Shown here: positions 9,542 to 17,573 of the stretch, one piece after another
Layout: each line of letters begins with the position of its first letter
How positions within the stretch are numbered: position 1 is the stretch's first letter
Assembly (NCBI GenBank): GCA_032027005.1
Contig: JAVSMW010000005.1
Coordinates: 186,001 to 250,000 of the forward strand
Direction: 5' to 3'
Length of the DNA: 64,000 bases
Source of the DNA: JAVSMW01 sp032027005
GTDB lineage: Bacteria > Bacillota > Thermincolia > Thermincolales > UBA2595
Program-made: the position numbers and the translations under genes
The notes under the pieces: model-generated
Seen by the model: the letters and a program-made list of their open reading frames with translations, nothing else
The model's database searches: none
What the model was told of the DNA's origin: nothing

Positions 9542-10777
9542 CTAACCGCCTTGTGCCCGCAAGGCTGATACAGGAATTCCCTGCAGCATCAAGCGAAGAA
9601 TCTTCCTTTGGGAAGAAACATCCGGATCCATTTCCGGATTTCCTGCCATGTGCTTACCGATTAATTCAACCAAATTATCAAGGATTCCCTTGTAAGCACT
9701 GCATTCGGGATCTTTAAAGCTCTCCGTACCTTTCCTTGTTTGACTGGCAAAAGCATTATAAGCACATCCGCCGCCACAGATATCAAAATAGGAACATCCC
9801 GAGCACTCTTCTCTGACCCGCTCCATCCACTGTGTGTAAATACAATATCCGGAAGTTAAGGCCAGTTGTTCCATGGAAGGCTGCCGGGAGACAGAAGCCC
9901 ATTGATATTTCTTCATTCCCGCAAATCGCTGGCAGAGGTAAATACCTCCTTCCGGGTCAACAGCCAGCTTTTTCCCCAGGCAGTTACCGACAATATACAT
10001 AGAATTCTCGCGAGTGACGATACTGCGGACCATCCGCTCCAGTGATTTTACACGTATTTGGCCTGCTGCTTGAAAAAACCGGCGCAAAAGTGTATCAACC
10101 AGCTTAAGTTGTTCCTCACAAGATAAAGTATTGATAGACCGGCCCTTGATTTCAAAAGGTTCCACAACGCTTTTAAACTGAAAATCCAGCTTTTGCTCCA
10201 GAAAAAAATCAAAAATCTCATCTGCTTTAGGTGCCGACAAGGATGTGAAGGTACACATTGCAAAAACCGGAACATCCGAATCTCTGAGCATTTGCAAACC
10301 GGCCATACTTCGTCTGAAATATCCGGCACCGCGCTGCCGGTCGTTTATTTCTTCAGGCCCATCCACGCTGACAGCGGCCAGGACTTTATACTGCTTGAAA
10401 AGTTCCACAAGCCGCTTGTCCAGGGCCCATAAATTGCTTAACACGGAAAAGGCAACCGGTCTGCCTATATTCTCAGTGAAAATGGGGAGAGCTTTTGCAA
10501 AAAAAGAATAGCCGGCCAGTAATGGTTCTCCTCCGTGGAAAATAATATTGACCTTTTGGTTAGGAGAATAAAACCGTGCCTGTCTTGCCAGTTGATCGAT
10601 CCATTTTGCGGTCTTATGCACAACCACTTCTGACATAACCGTGCTGTGCTGATGAGGACCGAAGCAATACGAACAAGAAGCCTGGCAGTTTAGAGTTGGC
10701 AATAAGAGAATATTTGGCATGGGAAAATTTTGGCCAATCGTATTTTGCTCACTCATTTTAATCTCCATTTTGTTCAC
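9542..10777 (-). CDS. Radical SAM/SPASM peptide maturase (third in operon)
   Basis: A 411-aa radical SAM enzyme. The SAM-cluster motif CQASCSYC (Cx3Cx2C) is near residue 30 and FHGGEPLLAG follows. The C-terminal SPASM region has NCLGKKLAVDPEGGIYLCQRF, CSGCSYFDICGGGCAYNAF and a final DPEC, giving the Cys set for auxiliary 4Fe-4S clusters. Such enzymes make thioether, C-C or epimer changes in RiPPs. It is alignable along its length with the enzyme at 11774-12991 (shared GPE.I.D.QRG.GYF and KYQW segments), so the two are paralogues. The start is uncertain: MSEQN (codon 8) has a GGAG just upstream, while the first ATG also has AAGGTG nearby. Confidence 0.88.
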   Translation of the reverse strand: MNKMEIKMSEQNTIGQNFPMPNILLLPTLNCQASCSYCFGPHQHSTVMSEVVVHKTAKWIDQLARQARFYSPNQKVNIIFHGGEPLLAGYSFFAKALPIFTENIGRPVAFSVLSNLWALDKRLVELFKQYKVLAAVSVDGPEEINDRQRGAGYFRRSMAGLQMLRDSDVPVFAMCTFTSLSAPKADEIFDFFLEQKLDFQFKSVVEPFEIKGRSINTLSCEEQLKLVDTLLRRFFQAAGQIRVKSLERMVRSIVTRENSMYIVGNCLGKKLAVDPEGGIYLCQRFAGMKKYQWASVSRQPSMEQLALTSGYCIYTQWMERVREECSGCSYFDICGGGCAYNAFASQTRKGTESFKDPECSAYKGILDNLVELIGKHMAGNPEMDPDVSSQRKILRLMLQGIPVSALRAQGG

Positions 10778-10815
10778 CTTTAGTTTCAGAATTAATAAAC
10801 AAATGCCAGTGCCTG

Positions 10816-11757
10816 TTAGCTTTTGGGGTGGTTGAGAGGGACTCCGGCCGGGTTAGTAAAGCTTTTATGGATAAAACAGCCGCCATTGCATTTGGTGGAG
10901 AAAATCCCGCATTCTGAACAGATTTTGTCCTTATTGGCCTGTATTTTTGCCTGATTCATATTACACAAAGATTGCAGCAATCGGTCAAACGGGATGAAGC
11001 CATTCTCTGTTTTTAAGTACACACCTTTTTCCTGGCACTGGTTGCAGTGCTGCAGCCTGAGATCTGTTGTGATCAAACCTGCGCACTGGATGTTGCACAG
11101 CCGTATTTCATGGCGAATCAACATATCTGTATGCTCAAAAAAACACCAGGGTATGCTGTGATCAAAAACATATCTCTTTTTCAACTCAGTTAAGATAAAA
11201 ACAACGACCCGGTTCCAGTTCTCAATGATGACATCCCGGTTAACGAAAATGTCTTCCATGCAATCCAAGGTCAAACTAATTTTGATCTTGTCGTCAGAAA
11301 TATGCCGAAAAAAATAGGCCAAACTGGAAATTAGGCTGTCCGCATTGGTTCCGGAAGAAATCTGCACCTCCAACAGCCTGCTGCCCGGTTCATCCGGCAG
11401 CATTTTGGCCAAATCAAAGGATTGGTTGATAAATGAATAATTATAGACGACGACATCGGCTTCTCTTAATGTGATATTTTTGATTCTCTCGTTTAAAGCG
11501 TTAGTGAAAATACACAGTTTCCCGAACTTGCCCCCGGCCAACCGGATTGCCTCTTCAAAATGAGGATGAATGGTCGGCTCGCCCCCCATTACTTTTAAAA
11601 AACTGATTCCATGGCCGGAGAGATAGTCAATTAATTGGTTGTAATCATTCATATCCATGTGCTGCCCAGTGCGGATATTTTTATTAAAACAACCGGTACA
11701 ATTAGCGTTACACTGTTCGGTCAAGAGAATCCTGATGTTTTCTTTCGGATTAGCCAT
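10816..11757 (-). CDS. Radical SAM enzyme with Cys-rich C-terminus (second in operon)
   Basis: A 313-aa radical SAM protein, shorter than its two neighbours. It begins NIRILLTEQCNANCTGCFNK, containing Cx3Cx2C, and has FLKVMGGEPTIHPHF as the SAM-binding motif. The C-terminus has Cys clusters (RLCNIQCAGL, QHCNQCQEKG, ICSECGIFSTKCNGGCF), consistent with a compact SPASM- or twitch-like domain. It lies 38 bases upstream of one maturase and 16 bases downstream of the other, so it is almost certainly co-expressed with them. Its sequence is clearly different from the two paralogous maturases, so it probably catalyses a distinct step or acts on a different residue (inference). Confidence 0.85.
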   Translation of the reverse strand: MANPKENIRILLTEQCNANCTGCFNKNIRTGQHMDMNDYNQLIDYLSGHGISFLKVMGGEPTIHPHFEEAIRLAGGKFGKLCIFTNALNERIKNITLREADVVVYNYSFINQSFDLAKMLPDEPGSRLLEVQISSGTNADSLISSLAYFFRHISDDKIKISLTLDCMEDIFVNRDVIIENWNRVVVFILTELKKRYVFDHSIPWCFFEHTDMLIRHEIRLCNIQCAGLITTDLRLQHCNQCQEKGVYLKTENGFIPFDRLLQSLCNMNQAKIQANKDKICSECGIFSTKCNGGCFIHKSFTNPAGVPLNHPKS

Positions 11758-11773
11758 GTATCTTCAATGCCTC

Positions 11774-12991
11774 CTAAGAACTGCGATTCTTCCAGTATGA
11801 CTTTAAAAGCGCCCGAAAAGATTTGACGGACTCTAACTGCTGCCCGGAATAATTGACGGCATCCTCCTCTGATAATGATATTGCCTGCTGCTGCATAGTA
11901 TTTATGGCATCCATTGAATCCCTGTATGCCTGGCAATTTGAGTCTTTTCTGCTTGTATCCAATAATCCGCCGATGGCCATGATAGCGTTAAAAATACAGC
12001 CCCCTGTGCAGATATCCACATATGAACAGTCCCGGCAATTATGTTTTTGGTTTGACTGCCATTCCTGAAATTCCATCCAGCCTGGCTTCTTAAAGACATC
12101 TGACATAGACTTCGTATTAGACACCGAACCCCATTGATATTTCTCATGCCCGACAAACATCTGGCAATTATAAATTCCTCCATCAGGCCCAATGGCGAAC
12201 TGCCTGCCAATACAATTCCCCTGGACAAAGCCGCCTGAAAAACGGCCTGTCAGGCTCAGGCAATGAATATCCAGGGTATGAATCCTGATTTTCCCCGGAT
12301 TTAAAAGATAAAGCTGCAACAGGGATGCTACCAGTTCCGACTGTTCCTGGCAGGTCAGGGATAAATCAGACTCAAATTCCTTATCCATGGTCGGTTGTAC
12401 GATAAAAAATTTGAAATTCAGATTTTCTTTCATAAAGAAGTTAAAGATTTCTTCATAATATGGCGCATTTTCTTTCGTAAAAGTACAGATGCAGGAAACA
12501 GGAATATCATGCTTGCGTAATAACTCGATACTCTTCATGGTCTTCTGGAAATAACCTTTGCCCCTTTGGTTATCAGTGATTTTTTCCGGACCGTCCAGAC
12601 TGGTGCCTATATTGACTTGATAATCTTTAAACAACCGGCAAAAATCCTCATCCAGAAGCCAGAGATTAGATTGGAGGGAAATCTGTTTTTCGAAAGGTAT
12701 CTCCATGTCATCCAGCAGTTCTAGAGAATTCTTGATGAATTCTTTACCCATCAAAAGAGCTTCTCCTCCGTGATAAGTAAAACGGAGGCGCGGGACACTA
12801 CGTCCAGTGAAATTATCATGATTTTCCTGAATAAATGAGTTAACGCTTGCTTTTATCCAGGAAATTGTTTGCTTTAGAGTTACATCATTCATTTTTTGCG
12901 CTGACAGCGGAGAATAGCAATAGCGGCATTTGGCAACACAGCCCATTGTCGGCATAAAAAAAAAGTGGGGTAAATTTTGTGGTTTTTCCAT
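11774..12991 (-). CDS. Radical SAM/SPASM peptide maturase (first in operon)
   Basis: A 405-aa radical SAM enzyme with TMGCVAKCRYCYSP (Cx3Cx2C) near residue 20, YHGGEALLMG, and a SPASM domain (NCIGRQFAIGPDGGIYNCQMF, CRDCSYVDICTGGCIFNAI, DSNC). It is the first enzyme gene after the precursor and a paralogue of 9542-10777. The SPASM cysteines are fully conserved between the two. No separate PqqD-like recognition protein is visible anywhere in the operon, so leader recognition may depend on the enzymes themselves (inference). The intergenic gap to the precursor (116 bases) holds an inverted repeat that may set the precursor-to-enzyme ratio. Confidence 0.88.
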   Translation of the reverse strand: MEKPQNLPHFFFMPTMGCVAKCRYCYSPLSAQKMNDVTLKQTISWIKASVNSFIQENHDNFTGRSVPRLRFTYHGGEALLMGKEFIKNSLELLDDMEIPFEKQISLQSNLWLLDEDFCRLFKDYQVNIGTSLDGPEKITDNQRGKGYFQKTMKSIELLRKHDIPVSCICTFTKENAPYYEEIFNFFMKENLNFKFFIVQPTMDKEFESDLSLTCQEQSELVASLLQLYLLNPGKIRIHTLDIHCLSLTGRFSGGFVQGNCIGRQFAIGPDGGIYNCQMFVGHEKYQWGSVSNTKSMSDVFKKPGWMEFQEWQSNQKHNCRDCSYVDICTGGCIFNAIMAIGGLLDTSRKDSNCQAYRDSMDAINTMQQQAISLSEEDAVNYSGQQLESVKSFRALLKSYWKNRSS

Positions 12992-13032
12992 TGTACCCTC
13001 TCCTAAATTCGTTCAACATTTTACCTGAAATG

Positions 13033-13087
13033 AGGTTGGGTGCACCGCTGCCAAAAATGACATGTTGAAACGGACCAGACCCAACCT
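13033..13087 (-). promoter_or_regulatory. Inverted repeat between RiPP precursor and maturase genes
   Basis: Perfect 9-bp arms AGGTTGGGT (13033-13041) and ACCCAACCT (13079-13087) are separated by 37 bases, in the gap after the precursor stop codon. There is no long T-run beyond it on the minus strand. It is more like a processing or attenuation hairpin that would protect a short, abundant precursor mRNA than a full terminator. The role is inferred from position. Confidence 0.5.
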
Positions 13088-13107
13088 ATTTTCAAGTATT
13101 TTTGATC

Positions 13108-13416
13108 TTACTTGCAACTCAAACCAAAACAGTCTGCAGTAACACAGTCACAGAAGCAGCCCCAGCCGCCGCCGGCTACGGAGTCCAGCTGATCATCGTT
13201 TAATTCACCTTCGCTCAGCTGTGCAGGAAGAATAATAGTAATGGTGTCTGATTTTTCTTCCAGGACGCTGAACTTCACCTTTTCCGGAAGAGTAATGTTG
13301 AAAAGCTCCTCTATTGCTTTTTTGGGATCTGCAGTCAATGCGTTCCTGAATCCTTTATCAACCCATGCTTTTGCCCTGACCTGATCAACCAGTTTTTGGA
13401 TAGAATCAATTCCCAT
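13108..13416 (-). CDS. NHLP-leader RiPP precursor with five-Cys core
   Basis: A 102-aa precursor peptide. Residues 1 to about 83 form an NHLP (nitrile-hydratase-alpha-like, TIGR03793 type) leader: an acidic/basic helical N-terminus, DPKKAIEELFNITLPEKVKF, then ILPAQLSEGELNDDQLDSVAGG. Cleavage after GG would leave the 19-residue core GWGCFCDCVTADCFGLSCK, with Cys at core positions 4, 6, 8, 13 and 18. The Shine-Dalgarno is AAAGGGGG. It is the first gene of the minus-strand operon and the only precursor seen. The Cys-rich core with SPASM enzymes suggests a sactipeptide- or ranthipeptide-like thioether peptide. FCD, WGC and FGL are also possible sites for three-residue cyclophanes. The product is not known to me. 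Confidence 0.9.
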   Translation of the reverse strand: MGIDSIQKLVDQVRAKAWVDKGFRNALTADPKKAIEELFNITLPEKVKFSVLEEKSDTITIILPAQLSEGELNDDQLDSVAGGGWGCFCDCVTADCFGLSCK

Positions 13417-13586
13417 AATGAAAATACCCCCTTTCTTATTTGGATTACTTAAGCTATACTGTGCACGAAATTATAATCTTTCGTACTGCAATATCTTTCA
13501 GCAATCTAATATGTATAACGGAAATCTCCGGAAAGTATTACATCTTATTTTGGGCGTTTTCGTTTTAAGGACTGTTCGTGAGGAGG

Positions 13587-13615
13587 TTGTCCAAAAATTG
13601 GAGATATGGTATACT
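13587..13615 (+). promoter_or_regulatory. Sigma-A promoter of the tetR-MFS operon
   Basis: TTGTCC (13587-13592) and TATACT (13610-13615) are separated by exactly 17 bp, about 100 bases upstream of the TetR start. Both boxes are near consensus. Transcription would begin around 13622, immediately before the palindromes at 13635-13659. Confidence 0.7.
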
Positions 13616-13634
13616 GAATAGCAATAGCGGTCCA

Positions 13635-13659
13635 GTGACCACAGTCACCGACTGTAGTC
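13635..13659. promoter_or_regulatory. Candidate TetR operator palindromes
   Basis: Two neighbouring palindromes lie just downstream of the predicted transcription start: GTGAC-N4-GTCAC (13635-13648) and GACTGTAGTC (13650-13659). The position fits autorepression by the TetR protein encoded next. Binding is inferred only. GTGAC-N4-GTCAC also resembles CRP/FNR-class sites such as the one at 60462-60475. Confidence 0.45.
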
Positions 13660-13715
13660 ATTATAATTAAATAATACGTTAATTTCATATTATTGTCAAT
13701 ATAGGAGATAAATAG

Positions 13716-14336
13716 ATGAATAATGCAAAAACAAGTAACAGAAAGGCGAAAGCCCTTGAAACAAAGAAGAATATCTATAAAAGTGCAGAACAGTTGTTCC
13801 AAAACCATGGTTTTGACAATGTAAGTGTAGACACTATAGTAGAAATGGCCGGAGTGTCAAAAGGCGCTTTCTACGTGCATTTTGGTTCAAAGGATTATCT
13901 GATTGCCGCTTTGATTGCTGATTATGTAGAAAAAGTGGACTTAGATTATAAATCCTTTCTCGAATCAATTGGACCTGATTTAAAGGCATCTGATAAACTT
14001 ATTTTGCTGGCAGGAAAAATTGCTGATATTACCAACTGTACTATAGGTTATGACAACATGAAATTTTTATATGCAGCCCAATTGACGAGAACAATAAATA
14101 CTGACGCTGTCTCGGGTTACAATAGGGAGATCTATCAAATGCTCAGGGAAATAATTAGCACAGGTCAACAGCAGGGAGAATTTAAAACCGAAATTAGCCC
14201 TGATATCATCTCAAAACACTGCATATTGGCCTTAAGAGGGCTTATCTATGAATGGTGTATTCGATACCCCGACTTTGACTTAAAAGACCAGGTTTTGCAG
14301 CACTTCGAAATACTACTGACAGGTATTACAAAGTAA
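13716..14336 (+). CDS. TetR/AcrR family transcriptional regulator
   Basis: A 206-aa regulator. The N-terminal helix-turn-helix is textbook TetR: IYKSAEQLFQNHGFDNVSVDTIVEMAGVSKGAFYVHFGSKDYLI at residues about 20-62, containing VSKGAFYVHF. The C-terminal ligand/dimer domain is not informative for ligand. The Shine-Dalgarno is TAGGAGAT, 7 bases upstream of the ATG. It is divergent from the RiPP precursor and 19 bases upstream of an MFS exporter that it probably represses. The 298-bp divergent region places it well to control the exporter and perhaps sense the peptide or another drug. Confidence 0.9.
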   Translation: MNNAKTSNRKAKALETKKNIYKSAEQLFQNHGFDNVSVDTIVEMAGVSKGAFYVHFGSKDYLIAALIADYVEKVDLDYKSFLESIGPDLKASDKLILLAGKIADITNCTIGYDNMKFLYAAQLTRTINTDAVSGYNREIYQMLREIISTGQQQGEFKTEISPDIISKHCILALRGLIYEWCIRYPDFDLKDQVLQHFEILLTGITK

Positions 14337-14355
14337 CTCGATCAGGAGGCTTTTT

Positions 14356-15984
14356 GTGGAACATTTATCTCACCAGCGTAAAATCACGATCATGGTTGCA
14401 ATCATCACTGCCATGTTCTTTTCTTCCATAAATCAGACCATTGTCAGTGTAGCCTTACCCAGCATTATCGCCAAACTCGGCGGCATGGAGTATTATACCT
14501 GGGTCATCACCATTTATCTTCTAACTACAACTATTTCTACAATTCTGGTAGGCAAGCTTTCTGATATCTATGGACGAAAACCTTTTATTTTAGCCGGAAT
14601 TGCTATTTTTATGGTTGGCGCCCTCTTTTCCGGATCATCTAAAGACATTATTCAACTCATAATCTCCCGGGGAATTCAGGGCATGGGTGCCGGTATCATC
14701 ATGTCGACAGCCTTCACTGCTATCGGCGATCTATTTTCCCCGCGGGAAAGAGGACGCTGGTCCGGAGTGATGAGTGCGGCCTTCGGCATTTCCAGTGTTC
14801 TTGGACCCGGGGTGGGCGGCTATATAGTAGACCACATGGCGTGGCACTGGATATTTTGGCTTTTCCTCCCCCTTGGGTTTATTGCCTTTTTGATGATTCT
14901 CTTCCTTTTTCCCAGGATTGAGCGCAGAGAATCAGAATCTATCGATTATCCAGGCTCGTTTTTTCTGACCCTGACTATCGTCCCCCTGCTTCTGGGCTTC
15001 TCCTGGGCAGGTACCAAATATCCGTGGAATTCTTCTCTGATTTTAGGCCTTTTTGGTATTGCCATTTTTTCTTTATTGCTCTTTATCTTCACAGAAGCCA
15101 GGGTAAAAGCCCCGGTACTTCCTCTTTATTTGTTTAGGAGCAGTATTATAACAATCTCCAACATTGTCGGGTTTCTTACCTTTGCAGGTATGTTTGGGGC
15201 TTTAATGTATATGCCCTTCTATGTTCAGGGCGTATTGGGTGTTTCTGCAACATATGCCGGATATGTTTCAATGCCCATGTCTTTGAGTATGTTTACCATG
15301 AGTGCTTACGCCGGACGCCAGATGACAAAGACGGGGAAGTATAAGAACATGGCCATCTTCGGTAATTTTCTGATGGTACTCGGAATGATGCTGATGGCTG
15401 TGATGAATAATATCTACCTGGCAGTACTCAGTATGATCATTTTTGGTATCGGGCTTGGTTTCGGAATGCCTATTTTCATGCTCACTGTGCAAAATGCCGT
15501 GGATGCCGCAGAACTGGGGGTTGCAACAGCTACAGTACAGTTATTCCGCAACCTTGGCGGAACTATCGGTATCGCTGTCATGGGTACCATTCTTTCCACA
15601 AGTATGGCAGGTAAAATGAAGGAACTTATATCACGCGGCACCGGAATCAACACAGGAGCGCTGGACCCGGCCATGGCGGAAAAGTTTCGGCAGGTACAGG
15701 ACCCGCGAATCCTGCTGGACCACCAGAAGCTTGCCGCAATCCAAAACAGCCTCCCCCCATCTGTTCAATCTGCTTTTTCCGAACTTATCGAAACAATCCG
15801 GGAGGCCATGTCCGCTTCCCTTTCCAATGTCTTTTTTGCCGGAGTACTCCTGGTGACCGTAGCTCTCGTTCTGTCCTTCTTTCTAAGGGAAGTTCCGCTG
15901 CGCACAACTGTTGGTAAGGTAACCCCTGAGAAGCCGGCAGAACGGGAAAAGGCTCTTGGAAGAATGAAGGAAGCGAATCCATAA
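14356..15984 (+). CDS. DHA2-type 14-TM MFS drug exporter
   Basis: A 542-aa EmrB/QacA-like major facilitator with about 14 hydrophobic segments. Motif A is GKLSDIYGRKPFILAG, motif C is GISSVLGPGVGGYIVD, and the start of TM1 is AIITAMFFSSINQTIVSVALPSI. It exports hydrophobic or cationic drugs using the proton gradient (family knowledge). Start is GTG at 14356 with AGGAGG 6 bases upstream. It is co-transcribed with the TetR regulator. Location beside the RiPP genes makes self-protection a possibility but it could be an ordinary multidrug pump. The C-terminus is charged and cytoplasmic. Confidence 0.88.
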   Translation: MEHLSHQRKITIMVAIITAMFFSSINQTIVSVALPSIIAKLGGMEYYTWVITIYLLTTTISTILVGKLSDIYGRKPFILAGIAIFMVGALFSGSSKDIIQLIISRGIQGMGAGIIMSTAFTAIGDLFSPRERGRWSGVMSAAFGISSVLGPGVGGYIVDHMAWHWIFWLFLPLGFIAFLMILFLFPRIERRESESIDYPGSFFLTLTIVPLLLGFSWAGTKYPWNSSLILGLFGIAIFSLLLFIFTEARVKAPVLPLYLFRSSIITISNIVGFLTFAGMFGALMYMPFYVQGVLGVSATYAGYVSMPMSLSMFTMSAYAGRQMTKTGKYKNMAIFGNFLMVLGMMLMAVMNNIYLAVLSMIIFGIGLGFGMPIFMLTVQNAVDAAELGVATATVQLFRNLGGTIGIAVMGTILSTSMAGKMKELISRGTGINTGALDPAMAEKFRQVQDPRILLDHQKLAAIQNSLPPSVQSAFSELIETIREAMSASLSNVFFAGVLLVTVALVLSFFLREVPLRTTVGKVTPEKPAEREKALGRMKEANP

Positions 15985-15990
15985 GATTTT

Positions 15991-16040
15991 AAAAAAAGCC
16001 CTGTGTACCTGATGGATAATCCAATTTCGGTACACAGGGC
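15991..16040 (-). terminator. Intrinsic terminator (minus strand)
   Basis: A perfect 12-bp stem, GCCCTGTGTACC (15998-16009) with GGTACACAGGGC (16029-16040), is followed on the minus strand by seven T residues (15991-15997 on the plus strand are A). It would end the minus-strand transcript carrying 16054-16848. On the plus strand it lies 14 bases after the MFS stop and may also stop that transcript, though without a T-run. Confidence 0.85.
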
Positions 16041-16053
16041 CAATTAATCTATT

Positions 16054-16215
16054 TTATGATAAGTTTTTCTCTTCACCGGCTATAATTTTCACAGAACTTT
16101 CCAGAACCTCATAGCCCACTCGAAACAGCTTGTATGATATCAGATACTCTTGATTTACCTTTTTTGTAATATTAATTATCTTATCCGTATGGTGCCGCGT
16201 CTGCGGCATGGACAT
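16054..16215 (-). CDS. Small hypothetical protein, 53 aa
   Basis: An intact ORF between the membrane-protein gene and the terminator. It starts MSMPQTRHHTDKIINITKKV and ends GEEKNLS. An in-frame TAA lies seven codons upstream, so the start is ATG at 16215 or the second ATG at 16209. The Shine-Dalgarno is weak (GCAGAG). The sequence is soluble, helical-looking and not of a family I recognise. The terminator placed just after its stop supports its being part of the transcript, but it could be non-coding. Confidence 0.4.
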   Translation of the reverse strand: MSMPQTRHHTDKIINITKKVNQEYLISYKLFRVGYEVLESSVKIIAGEEKNLS

Positions 16216-16242
16216 CTCTGCGGTATATTATCTTTTCACCTT

Positions 16243-16848
16243 TTACTCCAAAGACATTTTTTTGCGCAACATAAAACCCACACCCAGGGCTGTGAAGATT
16301 CCTATGATAAAATTCTGAATCATATGCATCAGAAAGGTGAGGCTGTATGACCCGAAGTTATCAAAAAGCCAAATTGCCCAGGGTGCGTCCGGGCGGGCGA
16401 AAAACACCAGTACCTGGCAAACTAAAAAGCCGAGGGTGATCCACAAATACACCGACTCCCGTCCTGCCCGTTCCTTTAACAGAAACCCAAAAAACAGGCC
16501 AACCAAAAAACCCGGCAGGGGCAGCAGGGTATAGAAGAACTGATTGATCAGCAGAGCCGGGATTAATACGCCCAGAGCGAAAGCCCCGGTTCCGGCTAAC
16601 CACAATTTTCTGAAAGGGTAAAAGCGGCGCAGCAGGTAGCCCAGGGCAGCCATACCGATGGCAGCTTCCATGATAAAACCAAGCCAGATAACTAGAAAAA
16701 TGAGTAAGCCGTTCTCGCCGCCGGAAGATTGGCTCAAAAGCCATTCCAGCAATGTCCTGAGAAAACCGCCGGCCATGAAGGCCAGTCCTGTTAAAATCAT
16801 CAACCGGGGCAAATTGAGCCGATTAGCATGTAGTTCCAAAATATTCAT
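16243..16848 (-). CDS. Hypothetical membrane protein
   Basis: A 201-aa protein with about six hydrophobic segments (for example LMILTGLAFMAGGFL, LIFLVIWLGFIMEAAIGMAALGYLL, LWLAGTGAFALGVLIPALLI, LPGFLVGLFFGFLL, VYLWITLGFLVCQVLVFFA, FIIGIFTALGVGFML). It ends with a positively charged tail, RKKMSLE. No catalytic motif or family is recognised. It is 28 bases downstream of mscL on the same strand and probably in the same transcript, which ends at the terminator at 15991-16040. Confidence 0.7.
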   Translation of the reverse strand: MNILELHANRLNLPRLMILTGLAFMAGGFLRTLLEWLLSQSSGGENGLLIFLVIWLGFIMEAAIGMAALGYLLRRFYPFRKLWLAGTGAFALGVLIPALLINQFFYTLLPLPGFLVGLFFGFLLKERAGRESVYLWITLGFLVCQVLVFFARPDAPWAIWLFDNFGSYSLTFLMHMIQNFIIGIFTALGVGFMLRKKMSLE

Positions 16849-16876
16849 ATCCTTTCGGAGGCCGATTTTATCTAAA

Positions 16877-17311
16877 TTACTCGATTACAGAAGTACAGTG
16901 AGGACATCTGGTAGCGTCAATATGTATTTCCCCATAACAGAATCTGCATTGTTTGCTTTTGACCGGTGCCGGCTCCGTCTTTCTAAACGAAAAACGGTTC
17001 AGCTTTTTTATCACAATAAAAAGAGCAAAGGCTATGATCGCAAAGTCAATAATATTGTTGAGAAATAATCCGTAATTCAAAGTAGCCGCCCCGGCTTTTT
17101 TAGCCTCTTCCAAAGTTTTGAAATTGCCCGAACCGAGGCTGATAAAAAGGTTAGTGAAGTCGACCTTACCCAGCAGCAGGCCAATTAAAGGCATAATTAT
17201 ATCACTGACCAGGGATGAGATTATTTTCCCAAATGCACCTCCGATTATCACACCAACTGCTAAGTCGAGAACATTTCCCTTCATCGCAAAATCTCTAAAT
17301 TCTTTCCACAT
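16877..17311 (-). CDS. mscL: Large-conductance mechanosensitive channel with zinc-ribbon tail
   Basis: A 144-aa MscL. The N-terminus MWKEFRDFAMKGNVLDLAVGVIIGGAFGKIISSLVSDIIMP is diagnostic, and TM2 is LNNIIDFAIIAFALFIVIKKLN. MscL forms a pentameric tension-gated pore that releases solutes on hypo-osmotic shock. The C-terminus differs from the common helical bundle: residues about 120-144 contain CRFC and CPHC, a CxxC-x10-CxxC zinc-ribbon-like module that could bind Zn or sense redox state. The gene is first in a minus-strand transcript with a small membrane protein. It is otherwise normal in length. Confidence 0.95.
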   Translation of the reverse strand: MWKEFRDFAMKGNVLDLAVGVIIGGAFGKIISSLVSDIIMPLIGLLLGKVDFTNLFISLGSGNFKTLEEAKKAGAATLNYGLFLNNIIDFAIIAFALFIVIKKLNRFSFRKTEPAPVKSKQCRFCYGEIHIDATRCPHCTSVIE

Positions 17312-17573
17312 GCTGCTCTCTCACTCCTCGTCCTCAGAACTACTCAACCGGGCTCTGATGGCTTATTTTTGATATTCTATAAAAGATTTCTGCAAAGGAT
17401 GTCATAATCCTTTTTCATACTACCCTTCCATAGATAAATTTGCAATTTTTATGACGAAGCCGTATTCTATCACTAAAGCAGTATTTTCAGCAGGTAAACC
17501 GCTAGTGTTTATCGAATATTGTTGCTAACCTGCACCAAGCGGCGGGGAACTACACCGCCGAGAGGAGAGTCAC

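Noticed and set aside
13635..13648. HcpR/CRP site upstream of tetR
   Set aside because: The palindrome resembles that at 60462-60475, but its position after the -10 box of a TetR gene makes a TetR operator more likely.
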